This document shows positions 17,483 through 26,557 of a DNA stretch of 57,410 nucleotides, in pieces. The notes below the pieces were generated by a model, which was given only the letters and a program-made list of their open reading frames with translations, was not told the origin of the DNA and did no database searches. A program made the translations under genes and the position numbers. Location of the stretch: NCBI RefSeq assembly GCF_000337455.1, contig NZ_AOIU01000045.1, forward strand, positions 1 through 57,410, read 5' to 3'. Positions within the stretch are counted from its first letter, which is position 1, and each line of letters starts with the position of its first letter. The DNA comes from Halosimplex carlsbadense 2-9-1 (GTDB lineage: Archaea; Halobacteriota; Halobacteria; Halobacteriales; Haloarculaceae).

Positions 17483-20400
17483 ATGCAGACGAACATGATA
17501 GCCATGTTTCCGGTGGGGACCGACTCCCTGCGGTGTGCGGTCGTCGCTACCGATGCGGTCGCGGCGGCGCTCTCGGGTGCGACGGTGGGCGGCGAGCGGT
17601 CGCTCTCGGTCGAGACCGTCGACCCGGGAGCGGCCGCGGACGGGCGGGTCACCGAACGTGAAGCGGACTGTCTGGTCGTCGACGGCGGCGCGGCCGGCGT
17701 CGACGCGGAGGCGGTCCTCGAACGCTGGCGGGCCGAGCGGCCCGACAGTCCGGTCGTCGTACTGACAGAGGAGTGGGACGACACCCGGGAAGCGGCGGCG
17801 CTGTCGGCGGGGGCGACCGAGACGCTGCCCCGGCGGCTCGCCGAGACCAACCCGGCGCTACTCGGCGAGCGGGTCCGTTCGGCGGTCGACCGCGAGCACG
17901 CGAGCGACGCGGTCCGCGCGCTGTACGAGACCGTCGCCGGCGTGGCCGCGGTCCACGACCCCGAGACCGGCGCCCTGATCGACGCCAACCGGGCGTTCTG
18001 TGAGCTGGTGGGAGCCGACCGCGAGACGGTGCGGTCGATGGCGCTGGCCGAACTCACGGCCGAGGTCCCGGGGTACGACCGCGAGCGGTTGGCCAACGCG
18101 GTCACCAGCGTGGCCGACCGGACGGAGGGGGGGCCCGAGGGGGCAGACCCGATCGAACTGGAGTGGCCGGTCGAGACGGCCGACGGGTCGGTTCGGTGGG
18201 TCGAGTCCCGGCTGCGACCGGTCGCGCTGGGCGGGCGGACGGTCGTCCTCGGCGCGTCGGTCGACGTCACCGAGCGCCGTCGCCGGGAGCGCGCCTACGA
18301 ACAGGTGTTCGACAACGTCAACGACGTGATCACGGTCCACGACCCGTGGGCCGAGCGACTCGTCGAAGTCAACGAGACGATGGCCGACCTGACCGGATAC
18401 AGCCGGGAGGCGCTCGTCGAGATGGACGTCGAGGGCTTCACTGACGACGACGCCGAGGGGAGCGACGCCGTCTACGAGACCCAACAGCGGGTCGCCGCGA
18501 CGGGCGAGGCCGAGACCGTCGAGTGGGTGGTCGAGACGGCCGCGGGCGAGCGGCGCCTGCTGGAAGCGAACCTCGCGCCGGCGACCATCGCCGGGGAGGA
18601 CCGGGTCCTCGCGCTGGCGCGGGACGTGACCGAGCGCCGCGAGTCCCAGCGGCGGCTCGAACGGGAGCGCGACCGGCGGTCGGCCCTGTTCGAGAACAAC
18701 CCGGACCCGATGCTCAGGGTCCGCTTCGAGGACGAAACCCCGATCATCCGGGAGATAAACCCCGCCTTCGAGACGGTGTTCGGCTATTCGGCCGCCGAGG
18801 TCGTCGGCTCGGGCGTCGGCGAGGCGGTCGTCCCGGCGAGCGAGCGCGCGGAGTTCGAGCGCCTCCGGGCGAAGGTCGCGCGCGGCGAGCCCGTCGAACG
18901 CGAGATCACCCGCCAGACGGCCGACGGGACCCGGGAGTTTCTCGTCAGAGTCATCCACTTCGATGCGGACCCGGCGACCGACGCCGACGGGGTCGCCGAC
19001 CTCGACGCGGCGAGCGACGCCTACGTCTGGTACACCGACGTCACCGAACGGCGGGAACTCGAGCGGACCTACCGCAACGTGTTCGAGAGCGTCTCGGACG
19101 GGCTGTTACTCCACGACCCCGACACGGGCGAAATCACCGACGCCAACGACCGCTTTTGCGCGATGAACGGCTACGAGCGCGAGGAACTGGTCGGGGAGAC
19201 GATCGACGTGGTGGCGGCGGGGGACCACGGCTACGAGGACGCTCGCGAACGGATCAGGGCGGCCCGCGAAGAGGGGCCCCAGCTGTTCGAGTGGCGCAAC
19301 CGACGCGAGGACGGCGAGACGTTCCCCGTCGAGGTCCACCTCAGCGTCGTCGACGTCCGCGGCGAGGAGCGCGTGCTCGGCAGCGTGCGCGACGTCACCG
19401 AGCGCAAGCGCCGCGAGCGGATGGTCCGCGCGCTTCACGAGTCGACCGACGACCTGCAGGACACGGAGACCCCGCGGGCGGTCTGCGAAGCGGCCGTCGA
19501 GGCCGCGACCGAGGTGCTGGACCTGTGGCTGCCGACCTGCTGGCTCCGCGACGGCGTCGACGCGGAGGCCGGAGGCGGTGACTCGGACGCGCTCGTGCCG
19601 GTCGCGGCCGGCGACGCGGCCGATCGGCTCCCCCCGGACCAGCGCCCGCGGGCGCTCGACCCCGACGACCTGGAGTACGAGGCCTACGAGACCGGCGAGG
19701 GCGGCGTCTACGACCCGGCGGACCTCGACGGCGGAACGCCGCCCGGCGACGCGCTGTTGGTCCCGCTGGGCGAGCACGGCCTGCTGGGCGCGGTCGACCG
19801 GGACGGCGACGGGTTCGACGACGTCACGCTCGACGCCGCGGGGATCCTCGCCCGGCACGTCACCACCGCGCTGGACCGCGTCGAGCGCGCCCGCAGACTC
19901 CGCGAGAGCGAGCGTCGGTTCCGGCTCATCGCCGATCACATCGACGATATCGTCTACCTGGCGACGGCCGACTTCTCCGAGATACGGTACATCAACGACG
20001 CGTACGAGGATATCTACGGCCGTCCGGTCGCGGAACTCGACGAGGACCCGACCGCGTTCGTCGAGGCGGCCCACCCCGACGACCGGGGGCGCTACGAGGC
20101 CGACGTCGAGCGGGTGATCGCGGACGTCGAGGCTGGCGACCCCGAGGACGCCTACGAGGGGCAGTACCGCATCGAGCGCGACGGGGAGACCCGCTGGGTG
20201 TCGGTCACCCGGTTCCCGGTCGAGGGCGACGACGGGACCGTCGACCGGATCGTCGGCCGCGTCCAGGACGTGACCGAGCGCAAGCGCCGCCAGCGGGAGT
20301 ACGAGCAGATCTTCGACGGCGTCACCGACGCGATCACGGTGTTCGACCCCGCGGCCGGCGAGGTAACCGACGTGAACGAAACCTACCGGGAGATGCTGGG

Positions 20401-23149
20401 CTACGACCTCGAAGCGATCCGGGAGCTGGGGATCGAGGGGCTCAGCGCCACCGACGAGGGCTACACCGGCGAGCGGGGGTGGGACCTCATCCGCGAGGTC
20501 GCCGAGACGGGCGAGCCCGAGACCGTCGAGTGGTGCGGTCTGACCCGCTCGGGCGAGCGGGTCTGGCTCGAAGCCACGCTGGCGCCCGCGGAGATCGGCG
20601 GCGAGTTGCGGGTCCTCTCGATACAGCGGGACGTGACCGAGCGCAAGCGCCGCCAGCGGGAGTACGAGCAGATCTTCGACGGCGTCACCGACGCGATCAC
20701 GGTCCACGACCCCGAGACCGGTGAGATACTCGACTGCAACGAACGGATGTGCGAGCTGACCGGGTACGACCGCGAGGCACTGCTCGCAGGTGGGATGGAC
20801 GCGATCAACGTCCCCGAGGAGGGGTACTCCAGCGAGCGCGCCCGGGGGATCATCCGGGACGTGATGGACGCCGACGAACCGGAGAGCCACGAGTGGCTGA
20901 TAGAACGCGCGGACGGGGAGCGCCGGCGGATCGAGGTGAACAACACGCCGGCGACGATCAACGGCCAGCGCCGGTACCTGGCGATCATGCGCGACATCAC
21001 CGAGCGCCGCCGCACCGAGCGGCGCCTCGGCGCGATCCTCGACCGCATCGACGAGGCCATCTTCATGACCCGCGCCCGGGAGATAACCGCCGCCTCGCAG
21101 GCGCCCGACTACGTGAGTGCGGGCTACGAGCGTATCTGGGGCCAGTCGCTGGAGACGCTCCGCGAGACGCACGAGGACGGTTTCTTCGGGACGCTCCACC
21201 CCGACGACGAGGGGGAGTATCGCTCGTTCGTGGCGGGGATCGTCGACGACGTCGAGGACGGAACGGCGGCCGACAGCTACTCCCACGAGTACCGCATCGA
21301 GCGGCCCGACGGGGACCGGCGGTGGGTGCAGTCGGACTTCTACCCGGCCGACTGGGACACCGGCGACGACCGGATCGTGATCGTGAGCCGCGACGTAACC
21401 GACCGGAAGGCTCGCGAGCGCCGCATGGCGTCGTTCGAGGACGCGACCGACGACCTCGCGACCGCCGACACCCCCGAGGAGGCGACCCGGTCGGCCGTCG
21501 AGGCGGCCGCCGAGACGCTCGATCTCTCCGCGGTCGGCGCGTTCCTCTACGACGCCGACGACGGCGTACTCCGCCCGGAGGTCCTGACCGGCCCGCTCCC
21601 CGACGCCGAGGGGGTCGACCCGGTCGGCCCGGGTGGCGGTCGCCTCTGGGAGGGGTTCGCCACCGGAACGGTCGTCGCCCCGGACGGCGGCCGCGAGGAA
21701 ACCGGCTTCGTCGGCGGCGACGGGGCCGACGGCGGCGGAGACGACCCCGCCGTGCTGGCGGCGCTATCGACCTGGCGGGCGCTCGCGCTCGGCAACCACG
21801 GGGTCCTGCTGGTCGGCGCGCCCGACGAGGAACTCGGGTCGGAGGCGATACAGGGGGCGCACGTGCTGGCCGCGACGCTGGAGGCCGCGCTCAACCACCT
21901 CGAAGGGCGCAAGCGGCTCGAAGCCCGCGAGGAACAGCTCCGCACCCAGACCGAACGGGCCGAGCGCCTCGACCGGATCGCGCGGCTCACCCAGCGCGTC
22001 GAGGCGGCCATCACGAACGCGACCGACCCCGGCGAGGTCGAGCGGGCGGTCTGCGAGCGCCTCGCCAGTTCCGGCCCCTACGACCTGGCGTGGGTCGGCG
22101 GCGTCGAGGTGGGCGCGGACCGGCTGGCCGCCCGGGCGGTCGTCGGCGCTCCGGAGGGATACGTCGAGAGACTCGATCTGACGACGACCGCCGACACGGC
22201 CGACCCCCACCCGGCGGTCACGGCCTGGCGGCGCGACGAGGTTCGGGTCGCCGACTCGCTCGTCGGCGACGGGCCGACCGACGACTGGCGGCGCCACGGG
22301 CTCTCGGAGGGGTTCCAGTCGTTGTGTGCCGTCCCGCTGACCTACGACGGCATCACCCACGGCGTGTTGACCGTCGGCACGGACTCGCCGAACGCCTTCG
22401 GCGAGCGCGAGCGCGAGGTGCTCGCGCAGCTCGGCACCTCGATCGCGAACGCGCTCGCGGCCATCGAGCGCCGGCGGGCCCTGGAGTCCGACGAGACGGT
22501 CGAACTGGAGTTCGCCGGCCCGGGCGACGCGCTCCCGTTTGCCCGGGCGGCCGGAGCGGCCGACTGTCCGGTGTCCCTCGAACGGACCGTCTCCCGCGGG
22601 GACGGCTCGGTCAGCGTCTACTACGGGTTCGAGGGCGACGTGCCCGACGACGCCCCGGCCATCGCACGCCGGACGTTACCCGGGTCCGTCGACGTGGTGG
22701 CCGAGGAGGCCTCGTCGACGCTGGTCGAGACGCGGGCCGAGGAGTGGTTCGGCGCGCCGCTGGCGGAGTACGGCGGCGTCCTGCGGGCGGCGACGGCCGA
22801 CCCCGACGAGGCGACGGTCGTCGTCGAGGTGCCCCGCCAGGCCGACGTGCGGTCGTTCGTCGAGCGGCTGGCCGAGATCGCGCCGTCGCTCGAACTGACC
22901 GCCAGGCGCCAGCACCGTCAGCGTGACCGGACCCCGGCGGAGCTGGCCGATCGGGCCCGCGAGGACCTCACCGACCGGCAGTTCGAAGTGCTGCGGACCG
23001 CCCTCTCGGCGGGGTACTTCCAGTGGCCCCGCGAGAACGACGGCAGCGAGGTCGCCGACCGCCTCGACATCACGCAGCCGACGTTCAACAAACACCTCCG
23101 GATCGCCGAGCGGGAGGTCTTCGGGCTGCTGTTCGGCGCCGATAGCTGA
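17483..23149 (+). CDS. Giant PAS/GAF multi-sensor with BAT and HTH-10 domains
   Basis: About 1,888 aa, exceptionally long for a bacterio-opsin-activator (Bat) type regulator. Approximate order: degenerate receiver-like region (1-135); four PAS (145, 271, 396, 528); GAF (646); four PAS (809, 938, 1059, 1183); GAF (1315); GAF (1493); BAT domain (1671-1820); HTH_10 (LTDRQFEVLRTAL…ITQPTFNKHLRIAEREVFGLLF, to the end). There is no histidine kinase domain, so it should sense light, redox or small ligands and act on DNA directly, in the cytosol. PAS 6 and 7 share a 75-bp identical stretch. The start is the ATG at 17483, 38 bp after the propeller gene; two further Met codons follow within 22 residues. 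Confidence 0.88.
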   Translation: MQTNMIAMFPVGTDSLRCAVVATDAVAAALSGATVGGERSLSVETVDPGAAADGRVTEREADCLVVDGGAAGVDAEAVLERWRAERPDSPVVVLTEEWDDTREAAALSAGATETLPRRLAETNPALLGERVRSAVDREHASDAVRALYETVAGVAAVHDPETGALIDANRAFCELVGADRETVRSMALAELTAEVPGYDRERLANAVTSVADRTEGGPEGADPIELEWPVETADGSVRWVESRLRPVALGGRTVVLGASVDVTERRRRERAYEQVFDNVNDVITVHDPWAERLVEVNETMADLTGYSREALVEMDVEGFTDDDAEGSDAVYETQQRVAATGEAETVEWVVETAAGERRLLEANLAPATIAGEDRVLALARDVTERRESQRRLERERDRRSALFENNPDPMLRVRFEDETPIIREINPAFETVFGYSAAEVVGSGVGEAVVPASERAEFERLRAKVARGEPVEREITRQTADGTREFLVRVIHFDADPATDADGVADLDAASDAYVWYTDVTERRELERTYRNVFESVSDGLLLHDPDTGEITDANDRFCAMNGYEREELVGETIDVVAAGDHGYEDARERIRAAREEGPQLFEWRNRREDGETFPVEVHLSVVDVRGEERVLGSVRDVTERKRRERMVRALHESTDDLQDTETPRAVCEAAVEAATEVLDLWLPTCWLRDGVDAEAGGGDSDALVPVAAGDAADRLPPDQRPRALDPDDLEYEAYETGEGGVYDPADLDGGTPPGDALLVPLGEHGLLGAVDRDGDGFDDVTLDAAGILARHVTTALDRVERARRLRESERRFRLIADHIDDIVYLATADFSEIRYINDAYEDIYGRPVAELDEDPTAFVEAAHPDDRGRYEADVERVIADVEAGDPEDAYEGQYRIERDGETRWVSVTRFPVEGDDGTVDRIVGRVQDVTERKRRQREYEQIFDGVTDAITVFDPAAGEVTDVNETYREMLGYDLEAIRELGIEGLSATDEGYTGERGWDLIREVAETGEPETVEWCGLTRSGERVWLEATLAPAEIGGELRVLSIQRDVTERKRRQREYEQIFDGVTDAITVHDPETGEILDCNERMCELTGYDREALLAGGMDAINVPEEGYSSERARGIIRDVMDADEPESHEWLIERADGERRRIEVNNTPATINGQRRYLAIMRDITERRRTERRLGAILDRIDEAIFMTRAREITAASQAPDYVSAGYERIWGQSLETLRETHEDGFFGTLHPDDEGEYRSFVAGIVDDVEDGTAADSYSHEYRIERPDGDRRWVQSDFYPADWDTGDDRIVIVSRDVTDRKARERRMASFEDATDDLATADTPEEATRSAVEAAAETLDLSAVGAFLYDADDGVLRPEVLTGPLPDAEGVDPVGPGGGRLWEGFATGTVVAPDGGREETGFVGGDGADGGGDDPAVLAALSTWRALALGNHGVLLVGAPDEELGSEAIQGAHVLAATLEAALNHLEGRKRLEAREEQLRTQTERAERLDRIARLTQRVEAAITNATDPGEVERAVCERLASSGPYDLAWVGGVEVGADRLAARAVVGAPEGYVERLDLTTTADTADPHPAVTAWRRDEVRVADSLVGDGPTDDWRRHGLSEGFQSLCAVPLTYDGITHGVLTVGTDSPNAFGEREREVLAQLGTSIANALAAIERRRALESDETVELEFAGPGDALPFARAAGAADCPVSLERTVSRGDGSVSVYYGFEGDVPDDAPAIARRTLPGSVDVVAEEASSTLVETRAEEWFGAPLAEYGGVLRAATADPDEATVVVEVPRQADVRSFVERLAEIAPSLELTARRQHRQRDRTPAELADRAREDLTDRQFEVLRTALSAGYFQWPRENDGSEVADRLDITQPTFNKHLRIAEREVFGLLFGADS
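20266..20340 (+). repeat. 75-bp exact direct repeat, copy 1 (PAS6 boundary)
   Basis: Identical to 20629-20703. It encodes the end of one PAS linker and the start of the next PAS (…TERKRRQREYEQIFDG…). Copy offset is 363 bp, exactly 121 codons. Confidence 0.9.
20629..20703 (+). repeat. 75-bp exact direct repeat, copy 2 (PAS7 boundary)
   Basis: Second copy, in phase with the first. The PAS domain bodies between the copies have diverged while these borders are identical, indicating recent duplication or gene conversion at domain borders. Confidence 0.9.
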
Positions 23150-23229
23150 CCGGCGGTCGCCGCGTGGCCGGGCGGGCGGCCGAAAGAACGGGGGTGCCCA
23201 GAGGGGCGACGGCGGACAGTCGCTCGGCC

Positions 23230-24684
23230 TCAACGGACGCCGTCGCGTCCGAGCGCGGCCAGCCGCTCGCAGAGCGCGGGGCCGAGCGCGACCGTCCGCA
23301 GGAGGCCGACCGCCGCCAGCGGCGACGCGGCAGCGTCGGGGACCGGGTAGTCGTGGTCGGACCGAGCGGCCCCGGCCCTCCGGGAGAGCGTCGCGAGCCG
23401 GCGAGCGCGACCCGACGCGTAGGCGTCGACGACCGCCGACGCCGACCGGTCCGAGCGCGTGAGCGCCCTGACGAACGCGAGGGCGTCCTCGAACCCGAGC
23501 GCGGTCCGGAACCCCGTCGCCGGCGCGACCGGACAGGCGGCGGGCCCGCAGGCAGCCACGCGCCCGCGTCCCCACGACCCGGGCGAGGGCGACCGGTCGA
23601 ACACTCGAACCTGTCGGACGGTCGTCGACTCGGCGCCGTCGAGTCCCGTCGGGACCGCGACGTCGTCAGGCACCACCGTTTCGGGGAGCGGGTCGTCCGC
23701 CGCCGAGTCGCGGTCCGGGGCCGGCGCCGTTACCCGGACCCACTCGCGGGCGTCGCCGGGGTCGGGGAGCCGCTGCACGAGCGCCGCGTCGTGCCACCGC
23801 TCGCGTATCCGGTCCCCGCCCCGGCCGTCGTCGGTTCCGGTCTCGTACTGGACCAGCGTCGCCGGCTCGGCTCGACGTCGGCCGCCCGGGTGAAGCGGGG
23901 GACTCAGTCCACCGGCGTCGACGACCACGTCGAACCACTCGCGGACGCCGTCGGTGAACTCGACGGCGACACCGTCTTCGCGGGCGGAGAGCTCGGCGAC
24001 GGGCGTGTCGCGTCGACACCGTCGGCCGTCGAGGCGCGCTTCGAGCGCGCGACGGAGCCCGCGAGTCCGGACGAGGGCCGGCGACGCCTCGCCCGCCGGC
24101 AGGTCCCCGACGGCCGCGGCGTCGGTCGGGGCAGTCGAGTCGGTCCCCTGAACGGAGACGCCACGGACGGCGACAGCGCGGCTTCGCACCGTCGCGCCGA
24201 CATCGACGGCGTCGAGCGCCGCCAGTGCCCACGGTGACAGGGGTGTCACCCGCGACCCGCTGGGCGTGTCGCCGCCCGCTACGACCAGCGGGTCGTAGCC
24301 CGCCCGCCGGAGCAACAGCGCGAGCGCGGCGCCGACCACGGTGGTCCCGACGACCAGGACCTGTCTGTCGGGGTGGCCGCCGATGGCGTCGTCGGTCGGC
24401 ACCCGGAGCGCCCGGTCACTGGACCGGCCGGCGCCGCCCGCTCGCCCGATCCGAACGGTCGGCTCGGCGGGGCCGTCGTCGGCCCCCGAATCCCCCTCGG
24501 ACTGCGGGTCACCATCGGTCGGCCGATCCGAACCGGCCGACGGCCCCCCGTCGATCGGGACGTCGGGAGGCGCCCCGGCGGCGCGACCGGGGTCGGTCCG
24601 CCAGCGTTCGAGCGGACGGTCGGTCGAACGCCGTCTCTCCGACGCGAAACGGCCACTCGGCTGCGACGGTCGACGGTCCTGCAT
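23230..24684 (-). CDS. FAD-dependent monooxygenase-like protein with altered FAD motifs
   Basis: 484 aa. Residues 1-100 are acidic and disordered. From about 105 a Rossmann-like start follows (QVLVVGTTVVGAALALLLRRAGYDPLVV), then the middle motif VVVDAGGLSPP and a C-terminal AACGPAACPVAPATGFRTALGFEDALAFVRAL. The architecture is that of PHBH-type FAD monooxygenases, but the GxGxxG reads GTTVVG and the usual GD before the pyrophosphate helix reads CGP, so flavin binding may be weakened or lost. It converges on the giant regulator (80 bp). The ATG at 24684 was chosen over a much longer upstream frame because the latter runs through an intergenic region and the divergent regulator gene. A TGTTTC-N7-GAAACA palindrome lies 43 bp upstream. 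Confidence 0.7.
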   Translation of the reverse strand: MQDRRPSQPSGRFASERRRSTDRPLERWRTDPGRAAGAPPDVPIDGGPSAGSDRPTDGDPQSEGDSGADDGPAEPTVRIGRAGGAGRSSDRALRVPTDDAIGGHPDRQVLVVGTTVVGAALALLLRRAGYDPLVVAGGDTPSGSRVTPLSPWALAALDAVDVGATVRSRAVAVRGVSVQGTDSTAPTDAAAVGDLPAGEASPALVRTRGLRRALEARLDGRRCRRDTPVAELSAREDGVAVEFTDGVREWFDVVVDAGGLSPPLHPGGRRRAEPATLVQYETGTDDGRGGDRIRERWHDAALVQRLPDPGDAREWVRVTAPAPDRDSAADDPLPETVVPDDVAVPTGLDGAESTTVRQVRVFDRSPSPGSWGRGRVAACGPAACPVAPATGFRTALGFEDALAFVRALTRSDRSASAVVDAYASGRARRLATLSRRAGAARSDHDYPVPDAAASPLAAVGLLRTVALGPALCERLAALGRDGVR

Positions 24685-24726
24685 TCGGTGGCCGTTCGCG
24701 GCCGGCGTACCTAAGGGGTCGAACCG

Positions 24727-24745
24727 TGTTTCAGACCGGGAAACA
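24727..24745. promoter_or_regulatory. Palindrome TGTTTC-N7-GAAACA, copy 1
   Basis: Perfect 6-bp arms with a 7-bp spacer, 43 bp upstream of the FAD-protein ATG and 172 bp upstream of the divergent HTH gene. The same arms and spacer recur at 25429-25447. Good candidate for a dimeric regulator's operator. A second small palindrome, ACACA-ACG-TGTGT, lies at 24821-24833 nearer the HTH gene. Confidence 0.55.
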
Positions 24746-24916
24746 GCGCGGGGAACCCGGGAAGCCGTCGCTGTCGCCGTAGCCGCGCGGTCGACGCGGT
24801 CGCCGTGCGACTGACTCTCAACACAACGTGTGTAGCCTCCGCGAACGGGTCGGGACAACGCCAGTTGCCAGTACACCGAGGGGGGTCCGGTGGGACAGTA
24901 CGGACGAGACGGACCG

Positions 24917-25324
24917 ATGTCACTCACCGAATCCGTGCGGTCGGGGTCCGCCCAGACGCCTGACGACGCGTCGGGGGCCCTCTCGACCGACGAACTCCTA
25001 GAACTGCTGGACGCGGCGTACACGCGATCGATCCTCGAAGCGATCCGGACGGAGCCGAAACCCGCCCGGGCGATCGCGGACACCTGTGGGGCGTCCCGAC
25101 CGACGGTGTACCGGCGACTGAACCGACTGCAGGAGGCCGGCCTCGTCGACACCGACCTCGCATGCGACACCGACGGGCACCACCGAACGGTGTTCGAGGC
25201 CGCGTTCGAGTCGCTGACCATCGGGTTCACCGACGCCGGCCTCTCGGTGACGGCCACAGGGTCCGATGCGGGCCTCGAACCCGCCACCGAGGACCGCGAG
25301 CCGCCGTCGGCCCGCTCGCATTGA
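24917..25324 (+). CDS. Small winged-helix transcriptional regulator
   Basis: 135 aa. A short acidic N-terminus is followed by ELLDAAYTRSILEAIRTEPKPARAIADTCGASRPTVYRRLNRLQEAGLVDTDL (about 27-78), a textbook ArsR/GntR-like winged helix with recognition helix SRPTVYRRLNRL. The wing and a short C-terminal beta segment follow (DGHHRTVFEAAFESLTIGF). No sensor Cys pairs or ligand domain are seen. It is divergent from the FAD-dependent protein and bracketed by two identical palindromes, so autoregulation and control of that neighbour are likely (inference). ATG 24917 was taken; an in-frame GTG at 24890 is possible. Confidence 0.78.
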   Translation: MSLTESVRSGSAQTPDDASGALSTDELLELLDAAYTRSILEAIRTEPKPARAIADTCGASRPTVYRRLNRLQEAGLVDTDLACDTDGHHRTVFEAAFESLTIGFTDAGLSVTATGSDAGLEPATEDREPPSARSH

Positions 25325-25908
25325 TCCCCGGTATGAGGGGTCGTTCCGGTCCGGACCGCCCTCGCCGGCGGACGCACACCGTTCCTCGTCGACGCCCCGC
25401 TCCCGGGATGGCTCCGTCCCGACCCGCGTGTTTCAGGGGCTGAAACACTGGACGCCGTTTGATTATGTCCCGGGTGGTACGATCGATCACCCGCCCCGGT
25501 CGGAGGCGGGCGCAGTATCCGGCCGCTGTCGCGCCCCAGTGACGCCGAACGTACCCGGTCCCACCCGCCGAACCGTCCGGTTCCCTTCCGCCGGACGCAC
25601 CCACCACCGGGGGCGGCCCATCCCCCTCCACCCGGGCCGCCCCACACCACCACCGGTTCCCACTCCACCACCCACCCTGTCGGGCTACGTCCGCCGTCGC
25701 CCGGCCCCCCGCGGCCGCTTCGAGACAGGTCCCCGCTCGCTTCGGCCCCACGACGCAGTACGGTCTTCTGCCGCCACCGACTCGACTCCGAGCCGACGGG
25801 CTCCGGTGCCCGCCGACCGGAGGGGAGACGCGAAGGGTCGGTGACCCGAGTGTCCGAGTTCGGAACGCCGGTTCCGTCGTTACGATCCTCGCGCGCCCCC
25901 GTCGACCG
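25325..25908. other. Gene-free region, 584 bp
   Basis: Lies between two small regulator genes whose 3' ends face each other. Apart from the palindrome at 25429-25447 nothing is supported: the long open frames have proline-rich, out-of-bias codons and no recognisable protein. It may be a decayed gene; no ancestor was identified. Confidence 0.5.
25429..25447. promoter_or_regulatory. Palindrome TGTTTC-N7-GAAACA, copy 2
   Basis: Same arms and spacer as 24727-24745. Here the symmetry extends to CTG/CAG inside and G/C outside, giving 9-bp arms around a GGG loop (25428-25448). It lies 104 bp after the HTH gene stop. It could be an operator, or at this position a transcript 3' hairpin. Confidence 0.5.
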
Positions 25909-26319
25909 TCACTCCGCCCGGTCGCTAGCCGCCTCGACGGCGTCGGCGTCCGCGACGGCCCGGCGCGCGTCGTCGAGCAGCCCGCCTCCGCCGGCGACCA
26001 CCACTAGCGGGCCGCTCGCGGGAGCGTACACGTCCATCTCCGTGCCCTTCTCGGAGTACCACTGGTCGACGACGGTGACGAGGCCGGCCTCGACGAGGTT
26101 GTCGAGGTGGTAGTCGGCGTTCTGGAGCGAGGTGTCGACCCGGTCGGCCAGTTCCGACTGGGTCGCCGGTTCGCGGTACAGCTCCGAGAGGATCGACCGG
26201 GCGCGCTCCGACGAGAGGACCGAAAAGACGGCACCGGATTCGACGCCGTCGAGCCCGACGACTTCGGGCTCGGCGTCCGGCCGTTCGACCCGCGGCGTTC
26301 GCGGCAGTAGGTGGCTCAT
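25909..26319 (-). CDS. ArsR-like winged-helix regulator
   Basis: 136 aa from ATG 26319. FSVLSSERARSILSELYREPATQSELADRVDTSLQNADYHLDNLVEAGLVTVVDQWYSEKGTEMDVYAP is an HTH_20/ArsR-type domain with recognition helix SLQNADYHLDNL. A short hydrophobic Gly-rich C-terminal strand and an Ala/Asp-rich helix follow. There are no metal-binding Cys. An alternative start 54 bp upstream adds hydrophobic residues unlike the family and was rejected. Targets unknown; no neighbour shares its direction closely. Confidence 0.8.
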   Translation of the reverse strand: MSHLLPRTPRVERPDAEPEVVGLDGVESGAVFSVLSSERARSILSELYREPATQSELADRVDTSLQNADYHLDNLVEAGLVTVVDQWYSEKGTEMDVYAPASGPLVVVAGGGGLLDDARRAVADADAVEAASDRAE

Positions 26320-26557
26320 ACCCGATACAACACCCCATACCCACAGAAACGGTGTCACTACGTTCGTCGACACCGCGCTCGACCCGGGCTAGATAGATAG
26401 ATCCGGGGGCCCGAGCGCCGAACCGTCACCGAGGTGGGGCCGACGCGACGCCGACGCTCCCCCGTCGCGACGCGACAGGGTCGGCTCGCGGGACGAGGAT
26501 CGACGACCAGCGGTGTGGCCTCGGCCCCTCGAAGCGCGCGAGACCGGGGATCGCCCG

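Noticed and set aside
24727..24745. Possible CRISPR repeat (haloarchaeal repeats also begin GTTTCAG)
   Set aside because: Only two copies 700 bp apart, palindromic, and no spacer-repeat periodicity; no cas genes nearby.
25266..25844. Proline/Arg-rich frame in the gene-free region
   Set aside because: Codon third positions and composition do not match neighbours and nothing is recognisable.
26391..26403. TAGA tandem repeat
   Set aside because: Only about three units of 4 bp; too short to call a meaningful satellite.
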